Positions 1 to 7,453 of a DNA stretch of 20,537 nt are shown here, piece after piece. The DNA is taken from the NCBI GenBank assembly GCA_028817685.1, contig JAPPPC010000740.1:1-20537 (forward strand), read 5' to 3'. Under the pieces are notes generated by a model. That model searched no databases, had not been told where the DNA came from, and saw nothing but the letters and a program-made list of their open reading frames with translations. Each line of letters starts with the position of its first letter. Position 1 is the stretch's first letter. Both the position numbers and the translations under genes were made by a program. This DNA is from Rhodospirillaceae bacterium. GTDB lineage: Bacteria; Pseudomonadota; Alphaproteobacteria; UBA8366; GCA-2717185.

Positions 1-93
1 AATGAAAGCCTATCCAGCCTTGCCGGAGGCCTGCAAAAAGAAGTAGGGGCGGAACCGCTATCGGCTTTTTCTGGCCTGGCGATAGGGCTCTAA
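1..93 (+). CDS. possible C-terminal end of an unidentified plus-strand gene entering from the left
   Basis: Frame 1 is open from the first base to a TAA at 91-93, giving about 30 residues ending in LSAFSGLAIGL. If real, it is the tail of a gene whose body lies outside the window, and it would converge on cca with a 4-base overlap of the two stop codons. Thirty codons is too short to identify a family, and the frame could be open by chance. Nothing else in these 90 bases looks like a gene. Confidence 0.2.
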   Translation, partial: NESLSSLAGGLQKEVGAEPLSAFSGLAIGL

Positions 94-1316
94 CTCACGC
101 GGCTAATTTCCACGTCGAGACGGGCCAAACAGGCTGCCCGGTCGGCGGTGAAATTTCCCTCGACCCACCAATGTTCCACGGCGCTTAGAGCCGCACCGAC
201 GGCCGGGCCACGGGCGATGCCGCGCGCCAGGACATCATCCCCGCTCAACGGTAGCGCCTTCGCAGACCAGCCATCCGCCAGATCGAGCAATGACTGCCAT
301 CCGGCATCGTCATTGTTGCGGGCCCAACAGAGCAGCACCAGCTCTCGAGACGCCGCGGCCCCCAGCCGGTGAATCAAATGCCGCCGCTCTACAGCATCCA
401 ATTCAGGCGCAACCGTCTCCGTTGCGATAATGCCGAGATAATCTCGTTCCACATTGGAAAGCCGCAGACGGTCGGCAACCTTCGACATCGAGGAGGGACC
501 GCCGCCGAGCAGAGCCGCCAGGCGCCGCATTGGATCAATGGCAGTGCCGCTTCGGCGCTCAATCGCCACCAGCCGCTCAAGCACGGGAAGGTTGGTCGCT
601 TCGGGCAGAAAGTTTGGAAAAATGTCGGCGTCGCGCATTAAACCCAATGCGGGCATTGGATTCGGGGCCTGCAGCAGCTTCATCAGCTCCGCACGCACGC
701 GCTCACCGGACAGGGCCGACAGTTGCGGCGCCAGCGACCGGCATGCGGCCAGTGCCGCGGCATCTGGCGGCGGCGCCCCGTAATGAGCGTAGAACCGAAA
801 AAATCTCAGCAGGCGCAGAACATCTTCGACGATCCGGTCCTGCGCCACGCCAACGAAACGCACCCGGCCCGCCGCCAGATCGGCGCGCCCCCCGAACGGA
901 TCATGGATCGTCCCATCCGTTTCCAATGAGATCGCGTTCATCGTGAAATCGCGGCGCGCCGCATCCGCGTCCCAATCGTCGGTAAACTGAACGGTTGCGT
1001 GCCGTCCGTCGGTTTCCACGTCGCGCCGCAGCGTCGTGATCTCAAACGATTTGCCGCCGGCCACGGCGGTGACGGTGCCATGATCGATCCCGGTCGGAAT
1101 GGCTTTCAGACCGGCGCTACGAAGCGCATTCATGACGGCATTCGGCGGCGCATCGGTGGCAATGTCGATATCGGCGATCGGCCGTCCGAGCAGGGTATCC
1201 CGCACGCACCCGCCAACGAACCGGACGGCACAACCCGCTTGGGCCAGAGCATCCGTCACCGCACGCGTCTCGGATGCGTCCATCCAGTCGGCGAGTACGG
1301 TCTCCGCCTTGGACAC
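90..1316 (-). CDS. cca: CCA tRNA nucleotidyltransferase (class II, bacterial)
   Basis: The enzyme adds or repairs the 3'-terminal CCA of tRNAs using CTP and ATP, in the cytoplasm. With the GTG start at 1316 the protein has 408 residues. The nucleotidyltransferase head carries GGCVRD (about 35-40) and the metal-binding DID pair (D49, D51), followed by the TTLRRD segment and RRDFTMNAI, all hallmarks of the class II polymerase beta-like fold. The C-terminal half is the helical tRNA-binding region, without a clear HD phosphohydrolase motif. The frame is open up to 1394, but that start would overlap DUF6111 by about 74 bases. The GTG lies 4 nt after the DUF6111 stop and fits translational coupling, although no strong ribosome site is visible. 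An ATG at 1283 is possible but would trim conserved N-terminal residues. It is the last gene of a four-gene minus-strand operon. Confidence 0.93.
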   Translation of the reverse strand: MSKAETVLADWMDASETRAVTDALAQAGCAVRFVGGCVRDTLLGRPIADIDIATDAPPNAVMNALRSAGLKAIPTGIDHGTVTAVAGGKSFEITTLRRDVETDGRHATVQFTDDWDADAARRDFTMNAISLETDGTIHDPFGGRADLAAGRVRFVGVAQDRIVEDVLRLLRFFRFYAHYGAPPPDAAALAACRSLAPQLSALSGERVRAELMKLLQAPNPMPALGLMRDADIFPNFLPEATNLPVLERLVAIERRSGTAIDPMRRLAALLGGGPSSMSKVADRLRLSNVERDYLGIIATETVAPELDAVERRHLIHRLGAAASRELVLLCWARNNDDAGWQSLLDLADGWSAKALPLSGDDVLARGIARGPAVGAALSAVEHWWVEGNFTADRAACLARLDVEISRVS

Positions 1317-1320
1317 GATG

Positions 1321-1605
1321 TTATTGCCCGATGCGGCCGGGAACGATCTTTCCGTCTTCGAGACGCGGCGGATGATAGGCCTCGGACGGATCACCGCCGG
1401 TCAGCATCGTCGTGGCGATCAACGTCATAGCGGTAAGAACGGCGCCGGCCGTCACCACCCATGTCCAGGGAAAATCTTCCCAGGGTGCGACCTTACGCCC
1501 CTGCGCTTCCATTAATTGGCGACGGCGCACCGTCCACCAATAGATCAGATAGACGACAAAAGGCGTCAGGAACGGCAAGGCGACGGTGAGGAGTTTTCGG
1601 ATCAT
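1321..1605 (-). CDS. DUF6111 family small membrane protein
   Basis: A 94-residue protein with two predicted membrane helices (about residues 5-25 and 48-68) separated by a basic, tryptophan-rich loop. It ends in a hydrophilic tail with the motif PPRLEDGKIVPG, which is characteristic of DUF6111, a family found mainly in Alphaproteobacteria. Its ATG overlaps the stop of the NUDIX gene in an ATGA arrangement, so the two are almost certainly translationally coupled; cca begins 4 nt after its stop. The function is unknown. The conserved position between a NUDIX hydrolase and cca suggests co-expression only and is not evidence of a shared reaction. Confidence 0.8.
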   Translation of the reverse strand: MIRKLLTVALPFLTPFVVYLIYWWTVRRRQLMEAQGRKVAPWEDFPWTWVVTAGAVLTAMTLIATTMLTGGDPSEAYHPPRLEDGKIVPGRIGQ

Positions 1606-2216
1606 CGTTCTGCCAACACGTCAGTGAGATTGACCAGCATCCCGGCCGTTGCACCCCAGATATACCGGTTTTCGTAGGGTAAAACGTAAAATGTCCGCTC
1701 CACCCCCTGATCCGTTCGCGACTCCATGACGTGGTTGTCCGTATCGAGAACGAAGGAGAGCGGCACTTCGAAAACTTCGGCGACCTCAAACGGGTCGGGG
1801 CGCACGTCAAAGGGTGGATTGACAAAGCCGACGACGGGGGTCACGCGATAGCCCGAACGCACGATGTAATAATCCAGCGTGCCGATGACTTCGACCCGGT
1901 CAGGCGGCAAGCCGACCTCCTCCTCCGCCTCGCGCAGCGCCGCCGCCAGGTGGCTCGGATCTTCGTGCTCCACCCGACCGCCTGGGAAACTGATCTGTCC
2001 TGCATGATCGTTGAGGTGCGCGGTCCGCTGCGTCAACAGGACGGTCAGGCCGCCCGGTCGATCGACCAAGGGAACGAGAACCGCCGCCGGGGTGAGGTCG
2101 TCCTGCGGCTGCATGCCCGGATTCAGATCGTGATCGCCACGCTGGCCTGACCAGCGCACCGTCGCCTCCTGTCCGTTCAGCGCGTCAAACCGCCTTTTTA
2201 TGTCTTCACGTCGCAT
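1602..2216 (-). CDS. CoA-pyrophosphatase-type NUDIX hydrolase
   Basis: A 204-residue NUDIX protein. The NUDIX box runs from G79-G80 to REAEEEVG (95-102), with the metal-binding glutamates in the REAEEE part. It is preceded by LLTQR and HAGQISFPGG (71-80), the extended signature of the coenzyme A diphosphatase subfamily (UPF0035, NudL/YeaB-like), which cleaves CoA or acyl-CoA into 4'-phosphopantetheine and 3',5'-ADP. The substrate is inferred from the subfamily signature. The ATG at 2216 begins 3 nt after the DUF1285 stop, and the end overlaps DUF6111, so it sits inside a compact operon that ends with cca. Length is normal for the family. Confidence 0.88.
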   Translation of the reverse strand: MRREDIKRRFDALNGQEATVRWSGQRGDHDLNPGMQPQDDLTPAAVLVPLVDRPGGLTVLLTQRTAHLNDHAGQISFPGGRVEHEDPSHLAAALREAEEEVGLPPDRVEVIGTLDYYIVRSGYRVTPVVGFVNPPFDVRPDPFEVAEVFEVPLSFVLDTDNHVMESRTDQGVERTFYVLPYENRYIWGATAGMLVNLTDVLAER

Positions 2217-2219
2217 GCG

Positions 2220-2774
2220 CTACTCCGCGGTGGAGCCCAGATCGAACAGGACGCCGCCGCTCCATATACCCAATTCACCTTCGGCGCCGTCCCACTGTTC
2301 GTCCGCCAAATCGACCAGCTCGTAAAATGTCGACCGCGTGATCAGCGCTTCCAGATTGTCCCGTACCGTTATGTAGGGCGACGGTTCCCCGGTTTCAGCA
2401 TTTTTCGCCAGACGAAGCGGGTGATCCGCACCGGCGCGGACAATCTCGTCGAAATTCGTCCGAAAGCATAAAACCTGATCTTTTCCCGTACCCTCGACCG
2501 TCATATCGACGGCAGTAAAGGGCGCATCCTCGACTTCGATCCGGCCACGTTCGACCGGTGTCACCAACCAGTAATCACCATCCGCTTCGCGGCGCAGGAC
2601 GGTTGAGAACAACTTCGCCAGGGCAAGGCGCCGGATCGGCCTTCCTTGATGGTACCAGGTGCCGTCGCGTGCGATACGCATCTGAAATCGATCCGGATCG
2701 TCAGGATCGATAGCAACCGGCTGGTTTTCGATCATTTTTTCGAGATGATTGGGTTTCTGGGCTTGCACGCTCAT
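2220..2774 (-). CDS. DUF1285 domain-containing protein
   Basis: A 184-residue soluble protein matching DUF1285. It has an N-terminal segment with RDGTWYHQGRPI and RRLALAKLFSTVLRRE, a central beta-rich part containing YWLVTPVERG and VEDAPF, and a C-terminal stretch with PYITVRDNLEALITRSTFYELVDLA. There is no signal peptide or membrane segment. Family structures are known but the biochemical role is not. It is the first gene of the minus-strand operon DUF1285-NUDIX-DUF6111-cca. The ATG at 2774 is preceded on its strand by GGTGG about 6 nt upstream, and a TATAAT lies at 2792-2797 on the same strand. Confidence 0.85.
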   Translation of the reverse strand: MSVQAQKPNHLEKMIENQPVAIDPDDPDRFQMRIARDGTWYHQGRPIRRLALAKLFSTVLRREADGDYWLVTPVERGRIEVEDAPFTAVDMTVEGTGKDQVLCFRTNFDEIVRAGADHPLRLAKNAETGEPSPYITVRDNLEALITRSTFYELVDLADEQWDGAEGELGIWSGGVLFDLGSTAE

Positions 2775-2787
2775 CGAACGCCACCCA

Positions 2788-2797
2788 TGCTATTATA
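2788..2797. promoter_or_regulatory. overlapping divergent -10 elements between DUF1285 and moxR
   Basis: On the plus strand TGCTATTAT (2788-2796) is an extended -10. On the minus strand the same bases read TATAAT (2797-2792). The plus element would start transcription near 2803, leaving a leader with the moxR ribosome site GAGGAG (2812-2817). The minus element would start near 2785, almost on top of the DUF1285 ribosome site, giving a very short leader. No good -35 is seen at 17 nt on either strand, so the extended -10 would have to carry the plus-strand activity. Confidence 0.45.
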
Positions 2798-2825
2798 CCG
2801 ACATATCATGTGAGGAGATTAGGTC

Positions 2826-3833
2826 TTGAGCCCGTCCGACGCCAGTGCTCCCGAGCAGGAAGATCTTGTCGTAGAAATCGAGAAACTAGGCGATCGGCTG
2901 GCAGCCGCGCGCGCCAGTATCGGCAAAGTTATTTTTGGTCAAACCCATGTCGTCGACCTTAGCCTCACCACCCTGCTGTCCGGCGGACACGCGCTGCTGA
3001 TCGGTGTGCCAGGGTTGGGCAAGACGCGCCTGGTCGAAACGATGGGCTTGGTGCTCGGCCTGGAAGACAGCCGCATTCAATTCACACCTGACCTGATGCC
3101 GGCGGATATTTTGGGATCGGAGGTCTTGGAAGAATCGGAGTCCGGCCGCCGCTCCTTCCGATTCCTGGAGGGTCCGGTGTTCTGCCAGGTTTTGCTGGCC
3201 GATGAAATCAACCGCGCCAGCCCACGCACGCAATCGGCCCTCCTGCAGGCGATGCAGGAGCATCGAGTCTCCGTGGCCGGCCAATCTCACGAACTGCCGA
3301 AACCGTTCCACGTGTTGGCAACCCAGAATCCGTTGGAGTTGGAAGGCACTTACCCGCTGCCGGAAGCGCAGCTCGACCGGTTTCTTATGGAAATCGACGT
3401 CGGCTACCCGGAGGAAGATGCCGAACGCGAGATCATGCTGGCGACGACCGGTGTCTCCGAAGCGAAGGCCGAGGCGATTTTCACTGCCGACGAGCTGATC
3501 GCGGCGCAACGTCTGGTCCGCAGCGTTCCCGTCGGCGAGCGTGTCGTCGAGGCCATCTTACGCATCGTGCGGGCCGGCCGGCCGGAAACCAGCGAGGTTC
3601 CCGACGTCCTCAACCACGTGTCCTGGGGGCCGGGCCCCCGCGCGAGCCAAGCCATGATGCTCGCCTGCCGGGCGCGTGCCCTGATCGACGGCAGGCTCGC
3701 ACCGTCTGTCGATGACGTTCTGGCTCTGGCCAACCCGGTCTTGCGGCACCGTATGGCATTGAACTTCGCGGCACGCGCCGAGGGCATTACAATCGACCAG
3801 ATCATCGACCGGCTTTGCGAGCCAGTGCGCTAG
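2826..3833 (+). CDS. MoxR-family AAA+ ATPase
   Basis: A 335-residue MoxR-type AAA+ ATPase. Walker A is GVPGLGKT (60-67), Walker B is LLADEINR (123-130), and the MoxR signatures QFTPDLMPADILG (85-97) and ATQNP follow, with a C-terminal AAA lid. Family members act as chaperone-like ATPases that mature or activate partner proteins, usually with a vWA or DUF58 protein encoded next door, as here. It is cytoplasmic, with no signal or membrane segment. The start is a TTG at 2826, chosen because GAGGAG lies 8 nt upstream and no ATG is suitably placed. It is the first gene of the five-gene plus-strand operon; DUF58 follows after 19 nt. The specific client is unknown. Confidence 0.93.
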   Translation: MSPSDASAPEQEDLVVEIEKLGDRLAAARASIGKVIFGQTHVVDLSLTTLLSGGHALLIGVPGLGKTRLVETMGLVLGLEDSRIQFTPDLMPADILGSEVLEESESGRRSFRFLEGPVFCQVLLADEINRASPRTQSALLQAMQEHRVSVAGQSHELPKPFHVLATQNPLELEGTYPLPEAQLDRFLMEIDVGYPEEDAEREIMLATTGVSEAKAEAIFTADELIAAQRLVRSVPVGERVVEAILRIVRAGRPETSEVPDVLNHVSWGPGPRASQAMMLACRARALIDGRLAPSVDDVLALANPVLRHRMALNFAARAEGITIDQIIDRLCEPVR

Positions 3834-3852
3834 GCCGGGGAGCGGGAACGGA

Positions 3853-4743
3853 ATGACCGCGACGGAACGACGGCTAGAGCTTCAGAATCAGGCGGCACGC
3901 GCCTCCGGCAGCCTGCCGCCGCTGCTTCTGGCCGCCGAACGCGTCGCATCGACCGTTGCACAAGGTGTCCATGGCCGCCGCCGCGTCGGACAGGGTGAGA
4001 CTTTTTGGCAGTTTCGCCGCTACGAAGCCGGCGACGCGGCGAGCGCGATCGATTGGCGCCAATCGGCGAAGTCCCGCCATCTCTTCGTTCGTGAAACGGA
4101 ATGGGAAGCAGCCCAATCCGCCTGGCTTTGGCGCGATACCTCCCCTTCGATGCAGTACAGTTCCGATCGGAATTTGACGACGAAAGCCGCACGGGCGGAT
4201 TTATTGCTGCTGGGCCTTTCGTTGCTGCTTATGCGCGCCGGGGAACGCTTTGCCCTGCTCGGTAGCGCGCGCCAGGCGCGAAGCGGCCGCCTCGCCTTCG
4301 ATCGGATCGCCGATCACATGCTGCGCACTGCGGAGGAAGCCGAGAGTTTACCGCCCTATCGTCCCCTGCCGCGCTATGCGCAGGTCATCCTGCTCGGCGA
4401 TTTCCTGTCACCGCCAGACGACGTTGCCGCACGGATCGCCGCGCTCGCGGCGCACGGCGTGAACGGACTCATCCTGCAAATTGTCGACCCGGCGGAACGG
4501 GACCTGCCGTTTCGTGGCCGAATCCGGTTCGAAGGGTTCGAGAACGAAGGCAACACGGTATTGGGCCGGGTGCAATCCGCGCGCGACGCATACCGGTCGA
4601 AATTCACGAGACATTGCGAAGCGTTGCAGGATGTCGCCCGCCGCACAGGCTGGGTATATCAGCAGCACAGCACCGACCGTTCGCCGGAGTCGGCGTTGTT
4701 GAACCTGTATACCGCCTTGGCGCCACAGCACTCGGTGGGCTGA
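3853..4743 (+). CDS. DUF58 domain-containing protein, MoxR partner
   Basis: A 296-residue cytosolic protein. The DUF58 signature is clear: GRRRVGQGETF (41-51), then RRYEAGD (55-61) and IDWRQSAK (66-73). It is followed by a vWA-like strand ending in DTSPSM, where D95, S97 and S99 match the DxSxS metal-ion-dependent adhesion site. In MoxR clusters these proteins are the presumed metal-binding adaptor or client of the ATPase. GGGGAGCGGGA just upstream of the ATG serves as ribosome site. The next gene starts 1 nt after its stop, so the two are tightly coupled. Unlike many DUF58 proteins it lacks an N-terminal membrane hairpin. Confidence 0.88.
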   Translation: MTATERRLELQNQAARASGSLPPLLLAAERVASTVAQGVHGRRRVGQGETFWQFRRYEAGDAASAIDWRQSAKSRHLFVRETEWEAAQSAWLWRDTSPSMQYSSDRNLTTKAARADLLLLGLSLLLMRAGERFALLGSARQARSGRLAFDRIADHMLRTAEEAESLPPYRPLPRYAQVILLGDFLSPPDDVAARIAALAAHGVNGLILQIVDPAERDLPFRGRIRFEGFENEGNTVLGRVQSARDAYRSKFTRHCEALQDVARRTGWVYQQHSTDRSPESALLNLYTALAPQHSVG

Positions 4744-4744
4744 G

Positions 4745-7450
4745 ATGGGTCTGGAAACCTTCGCCTTTGCATCGCCCTGGATCCTGACCGCCCTGCTGGT
4801 GCTGCCAGTGCTGTGGTGGCTGCTGCGCATCACACCACCGGCGCCGCAGCAGATGCGCTTCCCCGCGGTACGCCTTCTATTCGATCTGCTCAGCAAAGAG
4901 GAAACGCCGGACGCGTCCCCTCTGTGGCTGATCATCCTTCGGCTTTTGGCCGCAACCCTGCTGATCGTCGCGCTTGCCCACCCCCTGTTCAATCCCAGCG
5001 CCCCGCTGTCAGGCAATGGGCCGTTGGTCGTTGTGATCGATGACGGATGGGCTTCCGCCGGCGACTGGACCGCCCGGCAGGAGGCGATGAACCGCGCCAT
5101 AGATCAGGCCGACCGCGAAGGACGGACCGTCGTTCTGTTGCCAACCGCGCCCGATGCACGAGGCAGTGCTGCCGCGTTTTCAGGCCTGTTGCGGCCCAGT
5201 CAGGCGCGCAGCAACGCCGCGGCTATCGAACCGAAGGCCTGGCCGACAAACCGGCAGGCGGCGCTGGACGCGATAAAAGACGTCAAACTGACCGGCAACC
5301 CCACCGTCCTGTGGCTCAGCGATGGCCTCGATCATGACGACGCCGGCCCCATTACGGAACGGTTGCGGCGACTTGGCAAACTGACCGTCCTGATGCCGGA
5401 CGATCTGCCGCATGTGGTCGCACCGCCGGAAATTGGCGTCAACCAGTTCACGGTTCCCGTACGGCGCGCCTCGACACGAGGCGAAACCAGCGTCCAGCTT
5501 CGGGCAACCGGCAGTGACGGACGATTGATCGCGCGCGAAGCGTTACGATTTAAAGATGGCGCGTCGACAGCATCGGTAACGCTCGAATTGCCGTTGGAAC
5601 TGCGCAATGCCATCGCGAGGCTGGAGGTCGAGGGCGACACGACCGCGGCGTCGGTCGCCTTGCTCGACACGCGGTGGCGCCGCAGGCCGGTCGGTATGGT
5701 TTCCGAAACGCCGCTCGATACCGGACCGGCGCTGCTCTCCGAACTGTATTACATCGAACGGGCCCTGAAACCGTATAGCGAGATCCGCCGCGGGACGGTC
5801 GACAAGCTTTTGGCGGATGCGCTTGCCGTCATCGTCGTACCGGACAGCACCCCGCTAGAGCCCCGCGACCGGGACCGCCTCGCTGCCTGGGCGGCCGAGG
5901 GCGGTATGGTTTTGCGGTTCGCCGGTCCCCGCTTGGCCCAGAACGCCGAAGACATGCTCGTGCCGGTGCCGTTGCGGCGCGGTGGCCGGACTTTGGGCGG
6001 CGCCATGCTCTGGAGCAAGCCGGCACGGCTCGCCCCGTTCACGCGCGAAAGTCCGTTTTTCGACCTCACCTTGCCGGACGATGTCACAATCGCACGCCAA
6101 GTATTGGCTGAGCCATCGCCCGATCTCGGCGAGAAATCCTGGGCCCGGCTGACCGACGGCACACCGCTCGTTACCGCCAGCCAAACCGGTGAAGGCCCGA
6201 TCGTACTCGTGCACACCACATCGAATGCCGCATGGTCGAACCTCGCACTATCCGGCTTGTTCGTCGAAATGCTGGAACGGATTGTCTCGACCAGCCGCGG
6301 CGTCGCAGACGGCGGACAGGGCGACCGGCCACTGCCGCCGATCACGCTTTTGAATGGCTACGGTCATGCGATCGAGCCGGGTCCTGCGACAAAGGCGATC
6401 AATGCGGGTGCCTTCGGGTCCGCAACGGTAACACCCCAAACCCCGCCGGGCCTGTACGGCGACAGCAGCAGCCGGCGCGCGCTAAATCTCGGGCCGCAGA
6501 TCGATGTGTTCCAACCGCTCGGCGGCCTGCCCGATGGTGTCGCGCAGCAGAGCTACGCGCCGGCTACTGAGATCGACTTAAAACCCTGGCTGCTCACGGC
6601 CGCACTAATTCTGTTCATGATCGATGCGCTGGCCACGCTGATCATGCGGGGATTGCTGCCGCGGCTGCGACCGTGCGCCGCCACCGCTTGCCTGGCATTT
6701 TCTTTTGCGATGCTGTCCGCTGCCGATGGCTTCGCGCAGTCCGTCGACGAGGATTTCGCGCTGAAGGCCGCCCTGGAAACGAGACTGGCCTATGTCGTTA
6801 CCGGCGACCCAACGACCGACGATACCAGTCTGCAGGGCCTGGTCGGCCTCAGCCGTATTCTCAATCAGCGCACCGCGATCGAAGCCGCGGAGCCGATTGG
6901 AATCGATATCGAAACCGACCCGTTGAGCCTCTTCCCACTGCTTTACTGGCCTGTCACGGAGACGCAGCAACCAGCCTCCGCCGAGACGATCGGCCGCCTG
7001 AACCGCTTCATGGCCTCCGGTGGGACAATCCTGTTCGACTTGCTGGATGGCGGCGGAGGCGGCAACGGCGCCGGGTTGCTTCGACGCTTAACGCGCGGAC
7101 TGGATATTCCGCCCTTGACCCCGGTGCCGCCGAGCCATGTCCTGACCAAAGCGTTCTACCTGATGCAGTCCTTCCCGGGACGTTGGGCCGATGGCCGAGT
7201 CTGGGTCGAACGGCCCGGCGAGCGGGTCAATGACGGTGTCTCCAGCATCATCGTCGGCGCGAACAATTGGGCGGCCGCTTGGGCCGTAGACAACCAAGGC
7301 CGGCATTTGTATGCAGCGGTCCCCGGTGGCGAACGGCAACGCGAATTGGCCTATCGGTTTGGGGTAAATCTGGTGATGTACACGCTGACCGGGAACTACA
7401 AGTCCGATCAGGTGCATGTGCCCTCAATCCTCGAACGGCTGGGGAACTGA
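4745..7450 (+). CDS. BatA-N / DUF4159 fused membrane protein
   Basis: A 901-residue envelope protein of composite type. Residues about 1-85 form the Bat aerotolerance N-terminal domain with two membrane helices (about 11-28 and 59-79). A vWA-like domain follows whose metal site appears degenerate (DDGWAS near 98-103 instead of DxSxS). A long region of beta sandwich and GATase-like character reaches a further pair of hydrophobic segments (about 614-635 and 644-665), the second resembling a signal peptide ending at GFAQ. The last ~230 residues are DUF4159, predicted to lie on the periplasmic side. This architecture is recurrent in alphaproteobacterial MoxR-DUF58 operons. It starts 1 nt after the DUF58 stop and ends 3 nt before the next gene. 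The biochemical function is unknown. Confidence 0.85.
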   Translation: MGLETFAFASPWILTALLVLPVLWWLLRITPPAPQQMRFPAVRLLFDLLSKEETPDASPLWLIILRLLAATLLIVALAHPLFNPSAPLSGNGPLVVVIDDGWASAGDWTARQEAMNRAIDQADREGRTVVLLPTAPDARGSAAAFSGLLRPSQARSNAAAIEPKAWPTNRQAALDAIKDVKLTGNPTVLWLSDGLDHDDAGPITERLRRLGKLTVLMPDDLPHVVAPPEIGVNQFTVPVRRASTRGETSVQLRATGSDGRLIAREALRFKDGASTASVTLELPLELRNAIARLEVEGDTTAASVALLDTRWRRRPVGMVSETPLDTGPALLSELYYIERALKPYSEIRRGTVDKLLADALAVIVVPDSTPLEPRDRDRLAAWAAEGGMVLRFAGPRLAQNAEDMLVPVPLRRGGRTLGGAMLWSKPARLAPFTRESPFFDLTLPDDVTIARQVLAEPSPDLGEKSWARLTDGTPLVTASQTGEGPIVLVHTTSNAAWSNLALSGLFVEMLERIVSTSRGVADGGQGDRPLPPITLLNGYGHAIEPGPATKAINAGAFGSATVTPQTPPGLYGDSSSRRALNLGPQIDVFQPLGGLPDGVAQQSYAPATEIDLKPWLLTAALILFMIDALATLIMRGLLPRLRPCAATACLAFSFAMLSAADGFAQSVDEDFALKAALETRLAYVVTGDPTTDDTSLQGLVGLSRILNQRTAIEAAEPIGIDIETDPLSLFPLLYWPVTETQQPASAETIGRLNRFMASGGTILFDLLDGGGGGNGAGLLRRLTRGLDIPPLTPVPPSHVLTKAFYLMQSFPGRWADGRVWVERPGERVNDGVSSIIVGANNWAAAWAVDNQGRHLYAAVPGGERQRELAYRFGVNLVMYTLTGNYKSDQVHVPSILERLGN

Positions 7451-7453
7451 GCC

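Noticed and set aside
58..85. CTATCG ... CGATAG inverted repeat beside the cca stop
   Set aside because: Six base pairs with a 16-base loop and no T-run in the right place; too weak to call a terminator of cca.
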